A stretch of 64,000 nt of DNA from Thalassomonas haliotis (GCF_028657945.1 NZ_CP059693.1:3782001-3846000), one strand, 5' to 3'; positions 38,787 through 53,529 are shown, counted from the stretch's first letter. Numbers and translations are program-made. The notes: generated from the letters alone by a model not told the origin.

Positions 38787-39182
38787 ATGAATTTTAAAGG
38801 AATTGCCCTGGCAGTAGCAGCTATGGCTTCAGTTAATGCCTATGCCGCCAATGACGTTTATGGCACAGTCAGTGAAATACACCTGCGCTCGGGTGACAAT
38901 GGCGATCATAGCATCTATGTACGTCTTGATGTCATGAAAGACTATTCTACTTTTGAGTCTTGTATTATCGACGGCAGCACTATGAGCTGGCATTTAGATA
39001 TGTCATCTCCGGTGATGGCTCAGCAATACCAGATGTTACAACGCTCTTACAGTGAAAAGTTACCGGTCGTGATCAGCGGCTTCGAAGACGTTTGCACAAA
39101 CGGCAACACAGACTCGGACAAAATTTTTGAGTTAAGTCCCTGGTCCTGGGATGCTTACTTAAACAAGCCCCAGGCTAATTAA
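38787..39182 (+). CDS. Small periplasmic protein of unknown function
   Basis: 131 residues with a clear signal peptide (IALAVAAMASVNAYAAND) and GGAG six bases before the ATG. The mature part is predicted to be mostly beta (VYGTVSEIHLRSG, SIYVRLDVMKDY, LPVVISGF) with two Cys residues that may form a disulphide. The family was not recognised. A hairpin follows the gene. Confidence 0.78.
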   Translation: MNFKGIALAVAAMASVNAYAANDVYGTVSEIHLRSGDNGDHSIYVRLDVMKDYSTFESCIIDGSTMSWHLDMSSPVMAQQYQMLQRSYSEKLPVVISGFEDVCTNGNTDSDKIFELSPWSWDAYLNKPQAN

Positions 39183-39197
39183 GCTTTAGCCCGGATC

Positions 39198-39219
39198 GGA
39201 GGCTGATTTTTCAGCCTCC
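39198..39219 (+). terminator. Hairpin after the small periplasmic protein gene
   Basis: A perfect 9-bp stem, GGAGGCTGA with TCAGCCTCC, and a TTTT loop. Only TT follows, so termination strength is uncertain. Confidence 0.6.
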
Positions 39220-39319
39220 TTGCCATTCTTTCCATACAAGAGAATCCCGTCCAAAAAACAAAAACCATGGTCAGTACCTATAATAAATATACTGAGTTCA
39301 TTTTACTTGTTATTTGCTG

Positions 39320-40138
39320 ATGACTTACCGGGTCTTAACTCACTTGTATATCAGTAAGCCGGCAACAGCGGTTATCCTGGCATTGCTTTTTTTCATGCCA
39401 AATTTATCAGCTAAAACTCAAATGAATGTCGGCGGTTATTATTATCCGCCCTTTGTCGAAATTACCAATGGTAAGGTCAGCGGTATCACCCTGACGATGC
39501 TGGAAATGCTTAACCGTCAGCAAGACCAGTACCAGTTTAACTTTATCCTCACTACGTCTAAACGCCGCTATCAGGACTTTACCGATAAGAAATATGATGT
39601 TATCTTTTTTGAAAATGCTTCCTGGGGCTGGCAAAACTTTCCCCTTGAAATTTCAGAAACTTATCTCACAGGCGAAGAAATTTTTCTTGCCCTGCAAAAA
39701 CCGGGACGCGGGCAAAAGTATTTTGACAATATCACAGATAAAATCATCGCCGGCATTCTCGGTTATCACTACCGTTTCCTGAACTACAGCGTAGATGAAG
39801 CCACATTAGCTTCAAATCATAAAATTATCTTATCTAAAAGCCATGATAAAAATATTGAATTACTGCTTAGCGAAAAAGTCGACATTGCCGTTATCAACCG
39901 TTCGTATTTACAGCACTATTATTACCTGCACCCGAAAATAAAAAATAAATTTCTCATTTCAAATAAATTAGATCAACGATATACCCACAATACCCTGATC
40001 AGGAAAAATTCCCCGATAACCGTTAAAACCTTCAACCACTTGCTAAAAAAATTACATAACAATGGCTCATTAAAACGTTTATGGCAGCAATATAACCTGG
40101 AGCCCAGGCCACTTTCCCTCAAAAAGAAACAGCAATAA
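39320..40138 (+). CDS. Periplasmic solute-binding-like protein (SBP_bac_3 type)
   Basis: A 272-residue exported protein. The signal segment is AVILALLFFMPNLSAKT. The mature chain follows the extracellular solute-binding family 3 pattern: NVGGYYYPPFVEITNGKVSGITLTMLEML, then KKYDVIFFENASWGW, LLLSEKVDIAVINRSYL and a C-terminal LLKKLHNNGSLKRLWQQYNL. No ABC permease or ATPase genes are adjacent. It belongs to the orphan binding proteins common in Alteromonadales, whose ligand and role are unclear. The ATG at 39320 is preferred over TTG at 39314; neither has a strong ribosome site. Confidence 0.8.
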   Translation: MTYRVLTHLYISKPATAVILALLFFMPNLSAKTQMNVGGYYYPPFVEITNGKVSGITLTMLEMLNRQQDQYQFNFILTTSKRRYQDFTDKKYDVIFFENASWGWQNFPLEISETYLTGEEIFLALQKPGRGQKYFDNITDKIIAGILGYHYRFLNYSVDEATLASNHKIILSKSHDKNIELLLSEKVDIAVINRSYLQHYYYLHPKIKNKFLISNKLDQRYTHNTLIRKNSPITVKTFNHLLKKLHNNGSLKRLWQQYNLEPRPLSLKKKQQ

Positions 40139-40300
40139 CTTTAACCACTTAAGCACATTGGCCGATAAAACTCGCCGCGCCTGATAGCGCAAAAACAAGA
40201 GTAAATGCACAACAAGAAAAAATTCGCTAAAATACCCGGCATTTATTCATGACTAAAACGCTGCCCAAGCGCGCTGTTGTTAACCATACTTAGGACACTT

Positions 40301-40999
40301 ATGCCAAAGACAAGTAAACATTTAATTTGGGATCTGCCGGTACGCCTGTTTCACTGGAGTTTTGCCCTGACCATGCTAGGAGCCTGGTATACCTCGGGCC
40401 AGGAAGGGCAATACATTGAATATCATATGCAGCTGGGGTATTTAGCCCTGGGTTTACTCGTTTTTCGTATTAGTTGGGGATTTATCGGCCCCAAACATGC
40501 CAGGTTTACGCATTTTGTACCCTCGCCGGCAAAACTGGTTCACTACCTTAAAAGCATCAAACAAGGCAATACCCGTCCATCTCCCGGCCATAACCCGCTG
40601 GGTAGCTTGATGGTATTAGCCATGATCACCCTGGTATCACTGCAAGCAGTCAGCGGTTTATTTATCAGTGATGATGTGTTTTCTTCCGGCCCCTATTACG
40701 GCAGCCTGGATACAGAAACAGAACAGTTAATGAATACCCTGCACCATAACGTTTTTAACTACATCTGGCTGTCCATTGGCCTGCATTTACTGGCCATAGC
40801 CTATTACTGGCGGGTAAAAAAACAAAACCTGGTACTGCCTATGATCACCGGAAAAAAATCCACGCCGGAAATATCGCCGGCAGATGGTATCAGCAGCTCA
40901 CGCCTGGTGCTGGCATGTGTAGTGATAATGGCCACTGCGGCCTTTGTCTACTGGCTGGTGGTGCTTAATGCCCCTGAGATAACAGAATATTATTATTAA
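40301..40999 (+). CDS. Cytochrome b561-type di-haem membrane protein
   Basis: 232 residues with AGGA before the ATG giving MPKTSKHLIWDLPVRLFHW. Four or five membrane helices hold haem-ligand histidines (LFHWS, IEYHMQLGY, LHHNVFNYI, IGLHLLAIAY) in the pattern of the Ni-hydrogenase-type/b561 cytochrome family. It is likely an inner-membrane quinol-to-periplasm electron carrier. It converges with a cytochrome c' gene, and b561-type proteins are frequently encoded next to cytochrome c', so a functional pair is plausible. Confidence 0.88.
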   Translation: MPKTSKHLIWDLPVRLFHWSFALTMLGAWYTSGQEGQYIEYHMQLGYLALGLLVFRISWGFIGPKHARFTHFVPSPAKLVHYLKSIKQGNTRPSPGHNPLGSLMVLAMITLVSLQAVSGLFISDDVFSSGPYYGSLDTETEQLMNTLHHNVFNYIWLSIGLHLLAIAYYWRVKKQNLVLPMITGKKSTPEISPADGISSSRLVLACVVIMATAAFVYWLVVLNAPEITEYYY

Positions 41000-41036
41000 A
41001 GCTTGCCGGCTTGAGCAGGTGATAACGGATAATAAA

Positions 41037-41075
41037 ATGCCGCAAGCTGACTTAAGCCAGCTTGCGGCATTTTTC
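41037..41075 (+). terminator. Bidirectional terminator between cytochrome b and cytochrome c' genes
   Basis: A 13-bp perfect stem, ATGCCGCAAGCTG with CAGCTTGCGGCAT, is flanked by AAA on the left and TTTTT on the right. Confidence 0.9.
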
Positions 41076-41135
41076 TCTAACCAGCCAGCGGTTGGCAAAT
41101 AACAGCTACAAAATAGGTAGCTTAGCAGCTAAGTC

Positions 41136-41609
41136 TTATTCCGCTTTAAAATCATCATGGCAACCGCCACAGGTTTTACCGACACCGCCGATAGCGCCTT
41201 TGATGGCAGAACTGTCTTTCGCCGCAGCCACTTTTTGCAGTTTGGCCGAAGCCAGAGTTAAGTCGTTAATACGCTTAGTGTAATCCCCGCCATGCTGCCA
41301 GATTTTATCCAGAGCTTCGGTTTCCACTTTAAAACCGGAAGTATCTGTTTTACTGTAATCGGCGATCATTAATGATAACTGGTTGATACGCATGGCATGT
41401 TTTTCAACGGCCACCGGATCCATCGGCATTTTACCCCGGGCCATGGCCCCTAGAGGTCCCATGTTGCTGCCCAGTAAACTAAAAACCGACTGGCGTAATT
41501 CGGTGGCTTTCTTCGCATGCTTTAATGACTTTGCCGGTTCAGCCACTGCGGTAAAGGCGACACATGAAACGAGTGCCGCAACGGCAGCAGATACTTTTAT
41601 AAACTTCAT
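41136..41609 (-). CDS. Cytochrome c'
   Basis: A 157-residue periplasmic protein. The signal peptide ends at FTAVAEPAK. The mature part is a four-helix bundle with the class II haem motif CGGCH at Cys147 near the C-terminus, as in cytochromes c'. Such proteins bind nitric oxide and help in NO resistance or electron transfer. It is convergent with the cytochrome b gene and shares a terminator. Confidence 0.92.
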   Translation of the reverse strand: MKFIKVSAAVAALVSCVAFTAVAEPAKSLKHAKKATELRQSVFSLLGSNMGPLGAMARGKMPMDPVAVEKHAMRINQLSLMIADYSKTDTSGFKVETEALDKIWQHGGDYTKRINDLTLASAKLQKVAAAKDSSAIKGAIGGVGKTCGGCHDDFKAE

Positions 41610-41998
41610 AAAACCTCAATAATTCTCTTCAACTCTTATGATCAGCTGGTGCTGATTTCATTGTTTTGGGACATGCTTTACACATTGACACTTTCCCCTG
41701 ATCTTTTCTCAAACAGGTGCGGCCCAGATCATGCCACAATATATTTATCAATGAAAAGTGAATATTAAACTTTATTCTGCAACCCGGATCATTTTCCCCT
41801 TGCCCCGGGCCAAAACCGTTATAACCAAGTCCTTATAAACAAGGCGCTATAAACAAAGTTATGCCAGAGCAATTCTTGCCCGCTCACCTGCCAGCTGCTA
41901 TCAGCACTAACAATAAATAAACCGCAACAAACAGACCATCCGTCTGGCAAAAGGCATTGCATTTAAATCTTTTATGCCCAATTAAAACGCCTAAAAAA

Positions 41999-42012
41999 TG
42001 TAAGCGCTTTCA
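41999..42012 (+). promoter_or_regulatory. LacI-family-type operator, upstream copy
   Basis: TGTAAGCGCTTTCA has one mismatch from a perfect palindrome around a central CG, the hallmark of LacI/GalR-family operators. It lies 265 bases before the GH81-fusion start. Confidence 0.65.
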
Positions 42013-42134
42013 TTTGTGTTTTTTTTAGTCTATAGTTTTTCTGCTAATGAGGAGAGCACTTTTTACTGATAACGGAACCCGGACAAAAAACCAACTGCCA
42101 GCAGCAAATTTTTTGATAGTTATTTACATAAAAA

Positions 42135-42148
42135 TGTAAGCGCTTACA
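42135..42148 (+). promoter_or_regulatory. LacI-family-type operator, perfect palindrome
   Basis: TGTAAGCGCTTACA is a perfect 14-base palindrome with central CG, 136 bases (about 13 helical turns) from the other copy. Two in-phase sites suggest repression with DNA looping that is relieved by a sugar. The regulator gene is not in the window. Confidence 0.75.
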
Positions 42149-42276
42149 GCTTGTTCTGTTTCTTTTCAGACATTGGATTTATGCCAATAGGATAACCTGG
42201 CACCCATGGTAAGTCTTAGCGATAACACCACTCATAGAACAGCAATACTAAAATAATTACAATAAGGAATAAAACA

Positions 42277-47619
<5,343 letters not shown>

Positions 47620-47653
47620 AGCGGCTATTTAACTTTACGCATTCAAAAGTAAG

Positions 47654-47953
47654 CTATTCAGGTCTGGCAGCTATCTGCCGGACCTGCTCTTTTTTCGCCA
47701 GGTGTGCCAACAACTCGGGAGCCAGGTCCCGTATCAAATCCCTGACACGATCCGTTTCCAGCGCTAAAACCAACCAGCCGTCGGTGCCTAAGATTTCAAT
47801 TTTTTCCACACAAAGATCTGCCGGTGCACAACTTTTGGAGCAGCAATGCCCGGTTAACCGAAAAATCCCCAAAGAGGTGTCTATCCGGCTAATATTAAAT
47901 AAAACCAAGTGAATCTCCGCTGCTGCTGTCGGCATGCAATATCCGCTAACCAT
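47654..47953 (-). CDS. Possible small Cys-rich protein (uncertain)
   Basis: A 99-codon frame on the minus strand, reading through HCCSKSCAPADLCVEKIEILGTDGWLVLALETD. The second half looks protein-like with a helical C-terminus. There is no good ribosome site, and its last 14 codons coincide with the terminator of the opposite gene. No family was recognised. It may be spurious. Confidence 0.35.
   Translation of the reverse strand: MVSGYCMPTAAAEIHLVLFNISRIDTSLGIFRLTGHCCSKSCAPADLCVEKIEILGTDGWLVLALETDRVRDLIRDLAPELLAHLAKKEQVRQIAARPE
47660..47695 (+). terminator. Terminator of the GH81 fusion gene
   Basis: An 11-bp stem with one mismatch, AGGTCTGGCAG with CTGCCGGACCT, loop of four, then GCTC and a run of six T. 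Confidence 0.8.
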
Positions 47954-48305
47954 AAATGAAACGATGAAAAGTTAAAAGCTTTTCCCGGGCAGCCAACCAA
48001 GATAAAGCTAATGACAAACCTGCCCGAATGAGATTATCACCACCTACCCGCCCGGTATTCATCAAGGACACACTTTACCCGAAAGAACACAACCGCCATT
48101 GCCCGTAATCCACAACTCAAAGACAAGCAGGTCGGCGGTATGACCGGCTATGGGGCTGATACCGGCCGTTGCGGCTGAGCCCGGGGCAAGGCTAAGTTAA
48201 CCATATACTCATTTAACGAAATATCATACACTGCCGGGAAAAGCTCAGCGCACGGTAACGAAAAACTCCTGTGCTTAGCCTGAACAAGAAAAATGAGTAT
48301 CCCCT
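47954..48305. other. Intergenic region before helD
   Basis: About 350 bases with no supportable gene or RNA. It presumably contains the helD promoter; no clear element was identified. Confidence 0.4.
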
Positions 48306-51173
48306 TTGAAGTTAAACCTGAGCATTAAGCCCCACTGGCTGATCAATTTACTGACCCGGCACCAAGAGTGTTTACACTTGGATGAACAGCGCTTATCCGA
48401 CAGCCGTAGCGGCTCGGCACAAGAATATCCCTGGCAGGAGATGCCATGCCTGCCGCAAATTGATCGCGGTTTTATCTTTGCCGCCCTTATCTGGCAGCAT
48501 CAGGGCAAAGTGTACCGTTTCAGCTGGTTACCTGAGAAAAAAGCAGAGCAAATGCTTGTTCAGGCAAGCCAGGCCTGGTGCCGTATCCATGGTCAGCAAC
48601 TGATAGCAGCCGCCAATGCCTGTTACCGGTTACTACATCCGGGTAATGAAAAACGTTATTTGCGCCAACAGACCTGGTTAAACATTAAAAGTCACGCGCA
48701 ATCAGCCCTAAAATCCTGGCCGGATATCCTGCCGGCCACAGGACTGACATCCGGGCAGCAGCAAGCTTTTAAACGCTTGCAATACCTGGCCAAATGGTCT
48801 GAAAAAGATCTGCAGCAATACCGGCAGGATTTTATTCGCCACCAGCAAAACCATTTTGCCGATTTTTTTCACCAGGTGGAGGCTAACCCGCTCACCCAGC
48901 AGCAACAAGTTGCCTGTATCACCGACGAGCACAATAATCTGGTACTGGCAGGCGCCGGTACCGGCAAAACCAGTGTAATGGTGGGACGCACCGGTTATCT
49001 GTTACGCAGTCGCCAGGCCGATGCCGGTGAAATTTTGCTGCTTGCTTTTGGCAATAAAGCCGCCAAAGAAATGGATGAGAGACTCAAACAACGCCTGGGC
49101 AGAGATGATATCAAGGCCTCAACCTTCCATGCCCTGGGACAGACCATCATCACGAAAGTCGAAGGTAAAGCCCCGGATTTAACCCCTTTGGCCCGGGATG
49201 AAAATGCTAAGCAGCAATGGCTGGAGCAGCAGTTAAATCAAAGGTTAACCGGGGCGGCCCCCGATAGCGACTACCCTGATCTGGTATTAGCTTACCTTGA
49301 GCGCTACCGCTACCCCAGGCGCACAACTTTTGATTTTACGACCCTGGCACAGCATATTGCCTACCTTAAAGATAACCGTATAAAAAGCCTGTCGGGGGAT
49401 AAAGTCCACAGTTACGGGGAGCTGCTTATTGCAGACTACTTGTTTAAGACAGGCATAAGCTATCACTACCGCCAGCCCTATACTCCCCCAAACAAGCACC
49501 GGGATACCCCGGCCCCGGCCTTAAAAACAGCAGACTTTCGCCCCTATAAGCCGGCATTTTATTTGCCTGAATATGATATTGTCATCGAGTTCCGCCATAT
49601 TAACCCCGACGGCAAGACTCCTGACTTCATCGACGGTAAAAACTATCAGGAGGAAATTTCAGCGCAGCGTCAATTCCATAAAAATAATAACAGCGGCTTA
49701 ATCGAGTTAGACCAAACCTTATTAAGCTCAGGTCAACTACCCCGGGCGCTAGAGCAGCAACTGAAAAAGTATGCCTTAGCATCAACGCCCGTCAGTAACC
49801 AGGCCCTGTTGGACAAATTCAGCGATAATGGCGCCTTAGAGAAGCTTGGTCAGTTACTGTCCAAAATGCTGACTTTGTATAAAGCCGGTAATTTCAATAA
49901 AAACAGCCTGGGTAAACATATAAAAGCATTTTTCGCCAATAAACCCGAAGGCTTGCTACACGGCGGAGCGGACCAGGTGGATTTAACGCTGCAACTACTT
50001 GCTCCCTTATACCAGGCTTATCAGGCCATGCTGGCCAGGCAAGAACAAATCGACTTTGATGATATGATCACTAAGGCTACGGCTTATATCCAGTCCGGGC
50101 AGTTTACCAGCCCCTGGTCTTATATCATGGTGGATGAATTTCAGGATATTTCTGCGCCCAGGGCCAAGTTGGTCAAGGCGCTGCGCGATGCTGTCAGCAG
50201 GGCTTCCTTATTTTGTGTCGGCGACGACTGGCAGGCCATATACCGCTTTGCCGGCTCAGACGTCAGTTTAACCCGGCACTTTGCCGCTTATTTTGGTCAA
50301 ACCAGCATCACGACTCTGGATAAAACTTTCCGCTTTAATAACAGCATCTGTGATGTTGCCAGCCGCTTTATCAGTCAAAACCCGGCGCAATTAACGAAAA
50401 AGCTGACCACTTTTAACCGGGTAAAAACACCTGCCGTCACCCTGATAAAGCTGAGCTTAACCGGACTGCCCGGTAGCGAAAACAACAAAAGCCAAAACAG
50501 CACCATATTGACCCCAGTAAATGATATCTTAAAAGATATCAGCATGACGCGGACAAAACTTGCCAGAGAAAAATCATGCTCGGTATTGCTATTGGCGCGC
50601 TATCATCACCTGCTGCCGGATAACAGCGCCTTAAAACAGTTAACGCAGCAATTTCCAGCACTGGCAATCAAGGCGATGAGTATCCATGCCAGTAAAGGTA
50701 TGGAAGCCGATATCGTCCTGGTCCTGGGCTTAGATCAGGGAAAACAAGGTTTCCCGGCTGAAAAAGGCGAACCTTTGCTGATTGATGCCTTATTGCCGCT
50801 TGAAGAAAATAACCGTCAAAGCCCAGCCCATGCCGAAGAGCGGCGGTTATTTTATGTGGCCCTGACCCGGGCCAAAGATCATGTTTATTTACTGACGGAC
50901 CGACAAAAACCCAGTGCATTTGTCCGGGAGTTGATCACAGCTCAGTATCCGATAAACAGAGAAGACCCAGATAAGCATGTTTTATCTACCACAACGGCAG
51001 AAGATGTAGAGCAGGACAGCACTCCTTCACCCAGGACAAACTGCCCGGTTTGTAAAACCGGCGTATTAACCGCCAGAGCCGGGCGATACGGCAATTTTTA
51101 TAGCTGCTCTCATTACCCCTATTGCGAGCACACGGAAAAGGCCGCTAACAATGACTGTCAAGCAGTGCTCTAA
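48306..51173 (+). CDS. helD: DNA helicase IV (UvrD-family) with C-terminal zinc ribbon
   Basis: A 955-residue superfamily-1 helicase. The N-terminal region (1-200) is the HelD-specific domain, and FADFFHQVEANPL corresponds to FADFFRQVESSPL in E. coli HelD. Motif I is LAGAGTGKTS (about 213-222), motif Ia LLLAFGNKAAKEM, motif II VDEFQDIS (about 608), motif III GDDWQAIYRFAGS, motif V MSIHASKGMEAD and motif VI YVALTRAKD. The C-terminal 45 residues form a topoisomerase-type C4 zinc finger (CPVC, CSHYPYCEH), absent from E. coli HelD and probably an extra DNA-binding element. The start is TTG with no evident ribosome site, so the exact N-terminus is uncertain. Confidence 0.92.
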   Translation: MKLNLSIKPHWLINLLTRHQECLHLDEQRLSDSRSGSAQEYPWQEMPCLPQIDRGFIFAALIWQHQGKVYRFSWLPEKKAEQMLVQASQAWCRIHGQQLIAAANACYRLLHPGNEKRYLRQQTWLNIKSHAQSALKSWPDILPATGLTSGQQQAFKRLQYLAKWSEKDLQQYRQDFIRHQQNHFADFFHQVEANPLTQQQQVACITDEHNNLVLAGAGTGKTSVMVGRTGYLLRSRQADAGEILLLAFGNKAAKEMDERLKQRLGRDDIKASTFHALGQTIITKVEGKAPDLTPLARDENAKQQWLEQQLNQRLTGAAPDSDYPDLVLAYLERYRYPRRTTFDFTTLAQHIAYLKDNRIKSLSGDKVHSYGELLIADYLFKTGISYHYRQPYTPPNKHRDTPAPALKTADFRPYKPAFYLPEYDIVIEFRHINPDGKTPDFIDGKNYQEEISAQRQFHKNNNSGLIELDQTLLSSGQLPRALEQQLKKYALASTPVSNQALLDKFSDNGALEKLGQLLSKMLTLYKAGNFNKNSLGKHIKAFFANKPEGLLHGGADQVDLTLQLLAPLYQAYQAMLARQEQIDFDDMITKATAYIQSGQFTSPWSYIMVDEFQDISAPRAKLVKALRDAVSRASLFCVGDDWQAIYRFAGSDVSLTRHFAAYFGQTSITTLDKTFRFNNSICDVASRFISQNPAQLTKKLTTFNRVKTPAVTLIKLSLTGLPGSENNKSQNSTILTPVNDILKDISMTRTKLAREKSCSVLLLARYHHLLPDNSALKQLTQQFPALAIKAMSIHASKGMEADIVLVLGLDQGKQGFPAEKGEPLLIDALLPLEENNRQSPAHAEERRLFYVALTRAKDHVYLLTDRQKPSAFVRELITAQYPINREDPDKHVLSTTTAEDVEQDSTPSPRTNCPVCKTGVLTARAGRYGNFYSCSHYPYCEHTEKAANNDCQAVL

Positions 51174-51231
51174 GGTCATAAACGGCATAACCCGGCGGTA
51201 GGTAAAGCGCAATAATATCTTAAATAAAAAA

Positions 51232-51266
51232 CCCCGCTAATCGGCTGTTAAAACCGAATAACGGGG
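51232..51266 (-). terminator. Terminator of the flavoprotein transcript
   Basis: An imperfect stem, CCCCGTTATTCGG with CCGATTAGCGGGG, is followed on the minus strand by GTTTTTTATTT. Confidence 0.75.
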
Positions 51267-51720
51267 AATCTGACGTAACTCAAGCAAGCTGATGGCTTTA
51301 ACACTAAAACCTTTGGTTTTTACCTCAGCTTGCAGGCAAAGACCACTTTAAACAAGTGTAGACGGCTCCGGTTATTTACACATTACATCATATTACACCA
51401 GGGCTTTTAGTTTAAAATCAATTGATTAACTGAACATCGCACTTAACAATTCCCGCACCGCCATTAACGCAAACCTCAACCGCTTCAAAGATTATCCACC
51501 GGGCTTGCCTCCACTAACGCCCGCTCGCGGTACCGAGGAGCAATTTTTTAAGTTCAGATAGCCGGCTAAATTTAGCCAGCTATCTTCTGAGTGTCTCGCC
51601 CGATAAATGTTTGCCGTAGCGGCAGATAAAAAACTAAACTTGCAGCGCTAACCAACTGATAACAAAGCTGATAAATAAGCCTCCAGAATTCAATAAAGAT
51701 AACGATTCACGTTCACAGCT
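51267..51720. other. Intergenic region with hairpin
   Basis: About 450 bases with no gene. A near-perfect 13-bp hairpin, AGATAGCCGGCTA with TAGCCAGCTATCT (51556-51585), stands out; it has no T-tract. It lies between the decayed coding remnant and the minus-strand terminator. Confidence 0.5.
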
Positions 51721-51915
51721 TTATAGCTCCAGACTAAGGCTAAGCACCTGTATCCTTGCAGGCGAGGCGCGTAATTGCTCCCGACAAACATCTTGGTTGT
51801 TAGGACAAGGCAGCAGCAATTTGCCGGGCAATCGCAGACTATTGGGATTAAGCGCAACGAAGGAGTTAGCGATTTAGAGCATTTGAAGACGATTAATTAT
51901 TTGGTGTTATCCCTG
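51721..51915 (-). pseudogene. Coding remnant downstream of the flavoprotein stop
   Basis: In a frame different from the flavoprotein, the minus strand reads a protein-like segment of about 50 codons, with ALNPNSLRLPGKLLLPCP and REQLRASPARIQVLSLSLEL, ending at a TAA at 51721-51723. It is preceded by in-frame stops (one at 51874-51876) and lacks a start codon. It may be the lost C-terminus of the flavoprotein or the end of another vanished gene. Confidence 0.55.
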
Positions 51916-51916
51916 A

Positions 51917-53053
51917 TTAACGCCGACGCGACCAGAATGTCGCCCCGGACCATCGGTGTTCATGGCGATAACATGCTTTACGTAAACGTAGATAGTGCTC
52001 AAAATGATCAACAATTTCCTGCTGGTAAGCATCAAGTTGTGCCTGCTTTGCGAGCTTATCCGTTGAAGTTAACTGGGTTTGTACTGTTCTGGCGCCATGA
52101 CAGGCTGAGGTCATGGCAAAACCTAAACCTATGGCGGAGATAGGATCAAAGGAAGCGGCGGCATCCCCTATGGCAATAAAGTTTTTCTTAAGTACCGAAT
52201 GGGTGATATGGCTGCTGGCATTTCGCACCCAGGGGGCGCCGGATAAAACAGCTTCCCCCTTTAGCCCTAATTTAATATGGCGGCTCTGGGCAAGCAACTG
52301 CTGCCAGTTTACCGCCTGATTTAATCTGTGCTGGCCGATAATATCGGCATCCGAGAAAAATGCCACCACCTGGCGCTGATCCGGCAGTCTGGCACAATAC
52401 CACCAGCCAAGTTCATGGCTCTCCATCACTTGTTCTTGCTTGAGCTTACGGGGTTTATCGAAATGAAAAAATGCCCCGACCCCCATCAACTTATCATGCC
52501 TGGCACTGAGCACCCCCACCTGTCGGCACACATCCGCCTTACGCCCGCAAGCATCAATTAAATAACGGCCATTTAGATTAAACTGGCCCTGGCTGCGATT
52601 TTTCAGGCTCAACTGCCAGTTGTGATCAACTCCCTGGGAAAACCCCGTACACCGGGTCCGGGAATAAACCAGCCCCCCCCGGGCTGCAACATGCCCGAGC
52701 AAAACAAAGTCGAATTTCTCCCGATCCAGGCGAAAAGCCTTATTGTCTGTGCTAAAAAGGGCTTGCGCATTCACCGGCTCATCGCTGCCCCAATAACTGG
52801 TCTGATCATAACAGGGTAAAAAAGTATCCTCGGGAAAGGCTGATTTGGCTATTTTTAAATAACCAAGTAGATCAAAGATGTCGGAGCCGACGTGCTCCAC
52901 CACCCGGACATCATTTAAATCCGACTGTTCAACCAGGGTTACCTTGAGATCTGAGTAGGTTAACAGAATCAATGCCGCCGCAGCGCCGGCCGGCCCTGCG
53001 CCGACAATAATGACATCGGTATTGATCTCTGCTTTTTCTTTTGAGCCGGACAT
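51917..53053 (-). CDS. FAD-dependent oxidoreductase, LodB/GoxB or tryptophan-halogenase-like
   Basis: A 378-residue flavoprotein. The N-terminal Rossmann motif is VIIVGAGPAGAAAALIL, and the second FAD motif is AIGDAAASFDPISAIGLGFAM. The middle (PCYDQTSYWGSDEP, FRLDREKFD) and the end (ACYRHEHRWSGATFW) resemble the LodB/GoxB flavoproteins that mature cysteine-tryptophylquinone oxidases such as LodA. No LodA/GoxA-type gene is adjacent, so it is an orphan. The protein may be shortened at the C-terminus, because coding-like sequence continues in another frame past the stop. A general monooxygenase or halogenase-like role cannot be excluded. Confidence 0.75.
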   Translation of the reverse strand: MSGSKEKAEINTDVIIVGAGPAGAAAALILLTYSDLKVTLVEQSDLNDVRVVEHVGSDIFDLLGYLKIAKSAFPEDTFLPCYDQTSYWGSDEPVNAQALFSTDNKAFRLDREKFDFVLLGHVAARGGLVYSRTRCTGFSQGVDHNWQLSLKNRSQGQFNLNGRYLIDACGRKADVCRQVGVLSARHDKLMGVGAFFHFDKPRKLKQEQVMESHELGWWYCARLPDQRQVVAFFSDADIIGQHRLNQAVNWQQLLAQSRHIKLGLKGEAVLSGAPWVRNASSHITHSVLKKNFIAIGDAAASFDPISAIGLGFAMTSACHGARTVQTQLTSTDKLAKQAQLDAYQQEIVDHFEHYLRLRKACYRHEHRWSGATFWSRRR

Positions 53054-53529
53054 CGCTTAATACCTGACCTGCTTTATCGGACGCACCGCGCCTAAACCGG
53101 CTACAAAATAATGTTTTAATCTGCTCTGTCTCATAAGTGCTTGTAAAACTCCCTGCCAGCGGGTCCGTGCTCGAATAAAACAAAGAGCCATTTATGAAAA
53201 GTTATGATTAAGCCATGATAATGCAGGGATTATTAATCCCTGCCTAAGTAAAGTCTAGTTAAGGGACAGCAAGCATTTAGTATCAGCTTGGTATCAGTTA
53301 AGCCCTTTATCCCCGGGTTAAGCAAACCCGGAAAAGCCTGTCCTGTTGGTTATTTACCGCCCGCCTGGCTGTACTTAACGGGATAAATTGCATAAGCTGC
53401 TTACACATACTGAAACTTTGTGTTATAAAAGTGATGCCGATGAAAAATAATTTTCCCTCCGGCATCATAAAACACAGATCTGTTACTCTGTTTAACACAT
53501 TCTTTACATACTAATAATCAGGATCGTTG
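53054..53529. other. Divergent intergenic region with two hairpins
   Basis: About 475 bases between the flavoprotein and ribokinase starts. There are two perfect palindromic elements: GCAGGGATTA/TAATCCCTGC at 53223-53243 and CCGGGTT/AACCCGG at 53313-53331. Neither has a T-tract, so they could be operators or leader hairpins. No small gene with a ribosome site was found. Confidence 0.5.

Larger units (their letters stand above)
41610..42276. other. Regulatory region between cytochrome c' and GH81 fusion genes
   Basis: About 665 bases without a gene, separating divergent starts. It contains two LacI-type palindromes, described separately, in the part nearer the glucanase gene. Confidence 0.6.

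Noticed and set aside
51775-52143. 122-codon plus-strand frame
   Set aside because: It overlaps the 3' end of the flavoprotein gene, which has clear FAD motifs, and has no ribosome site.
53223-53331. Hairpins upstream of ribokinase as a riboswitch
   Set aside because: Two simple stems without T-tract or any known conserved riboswitch core.
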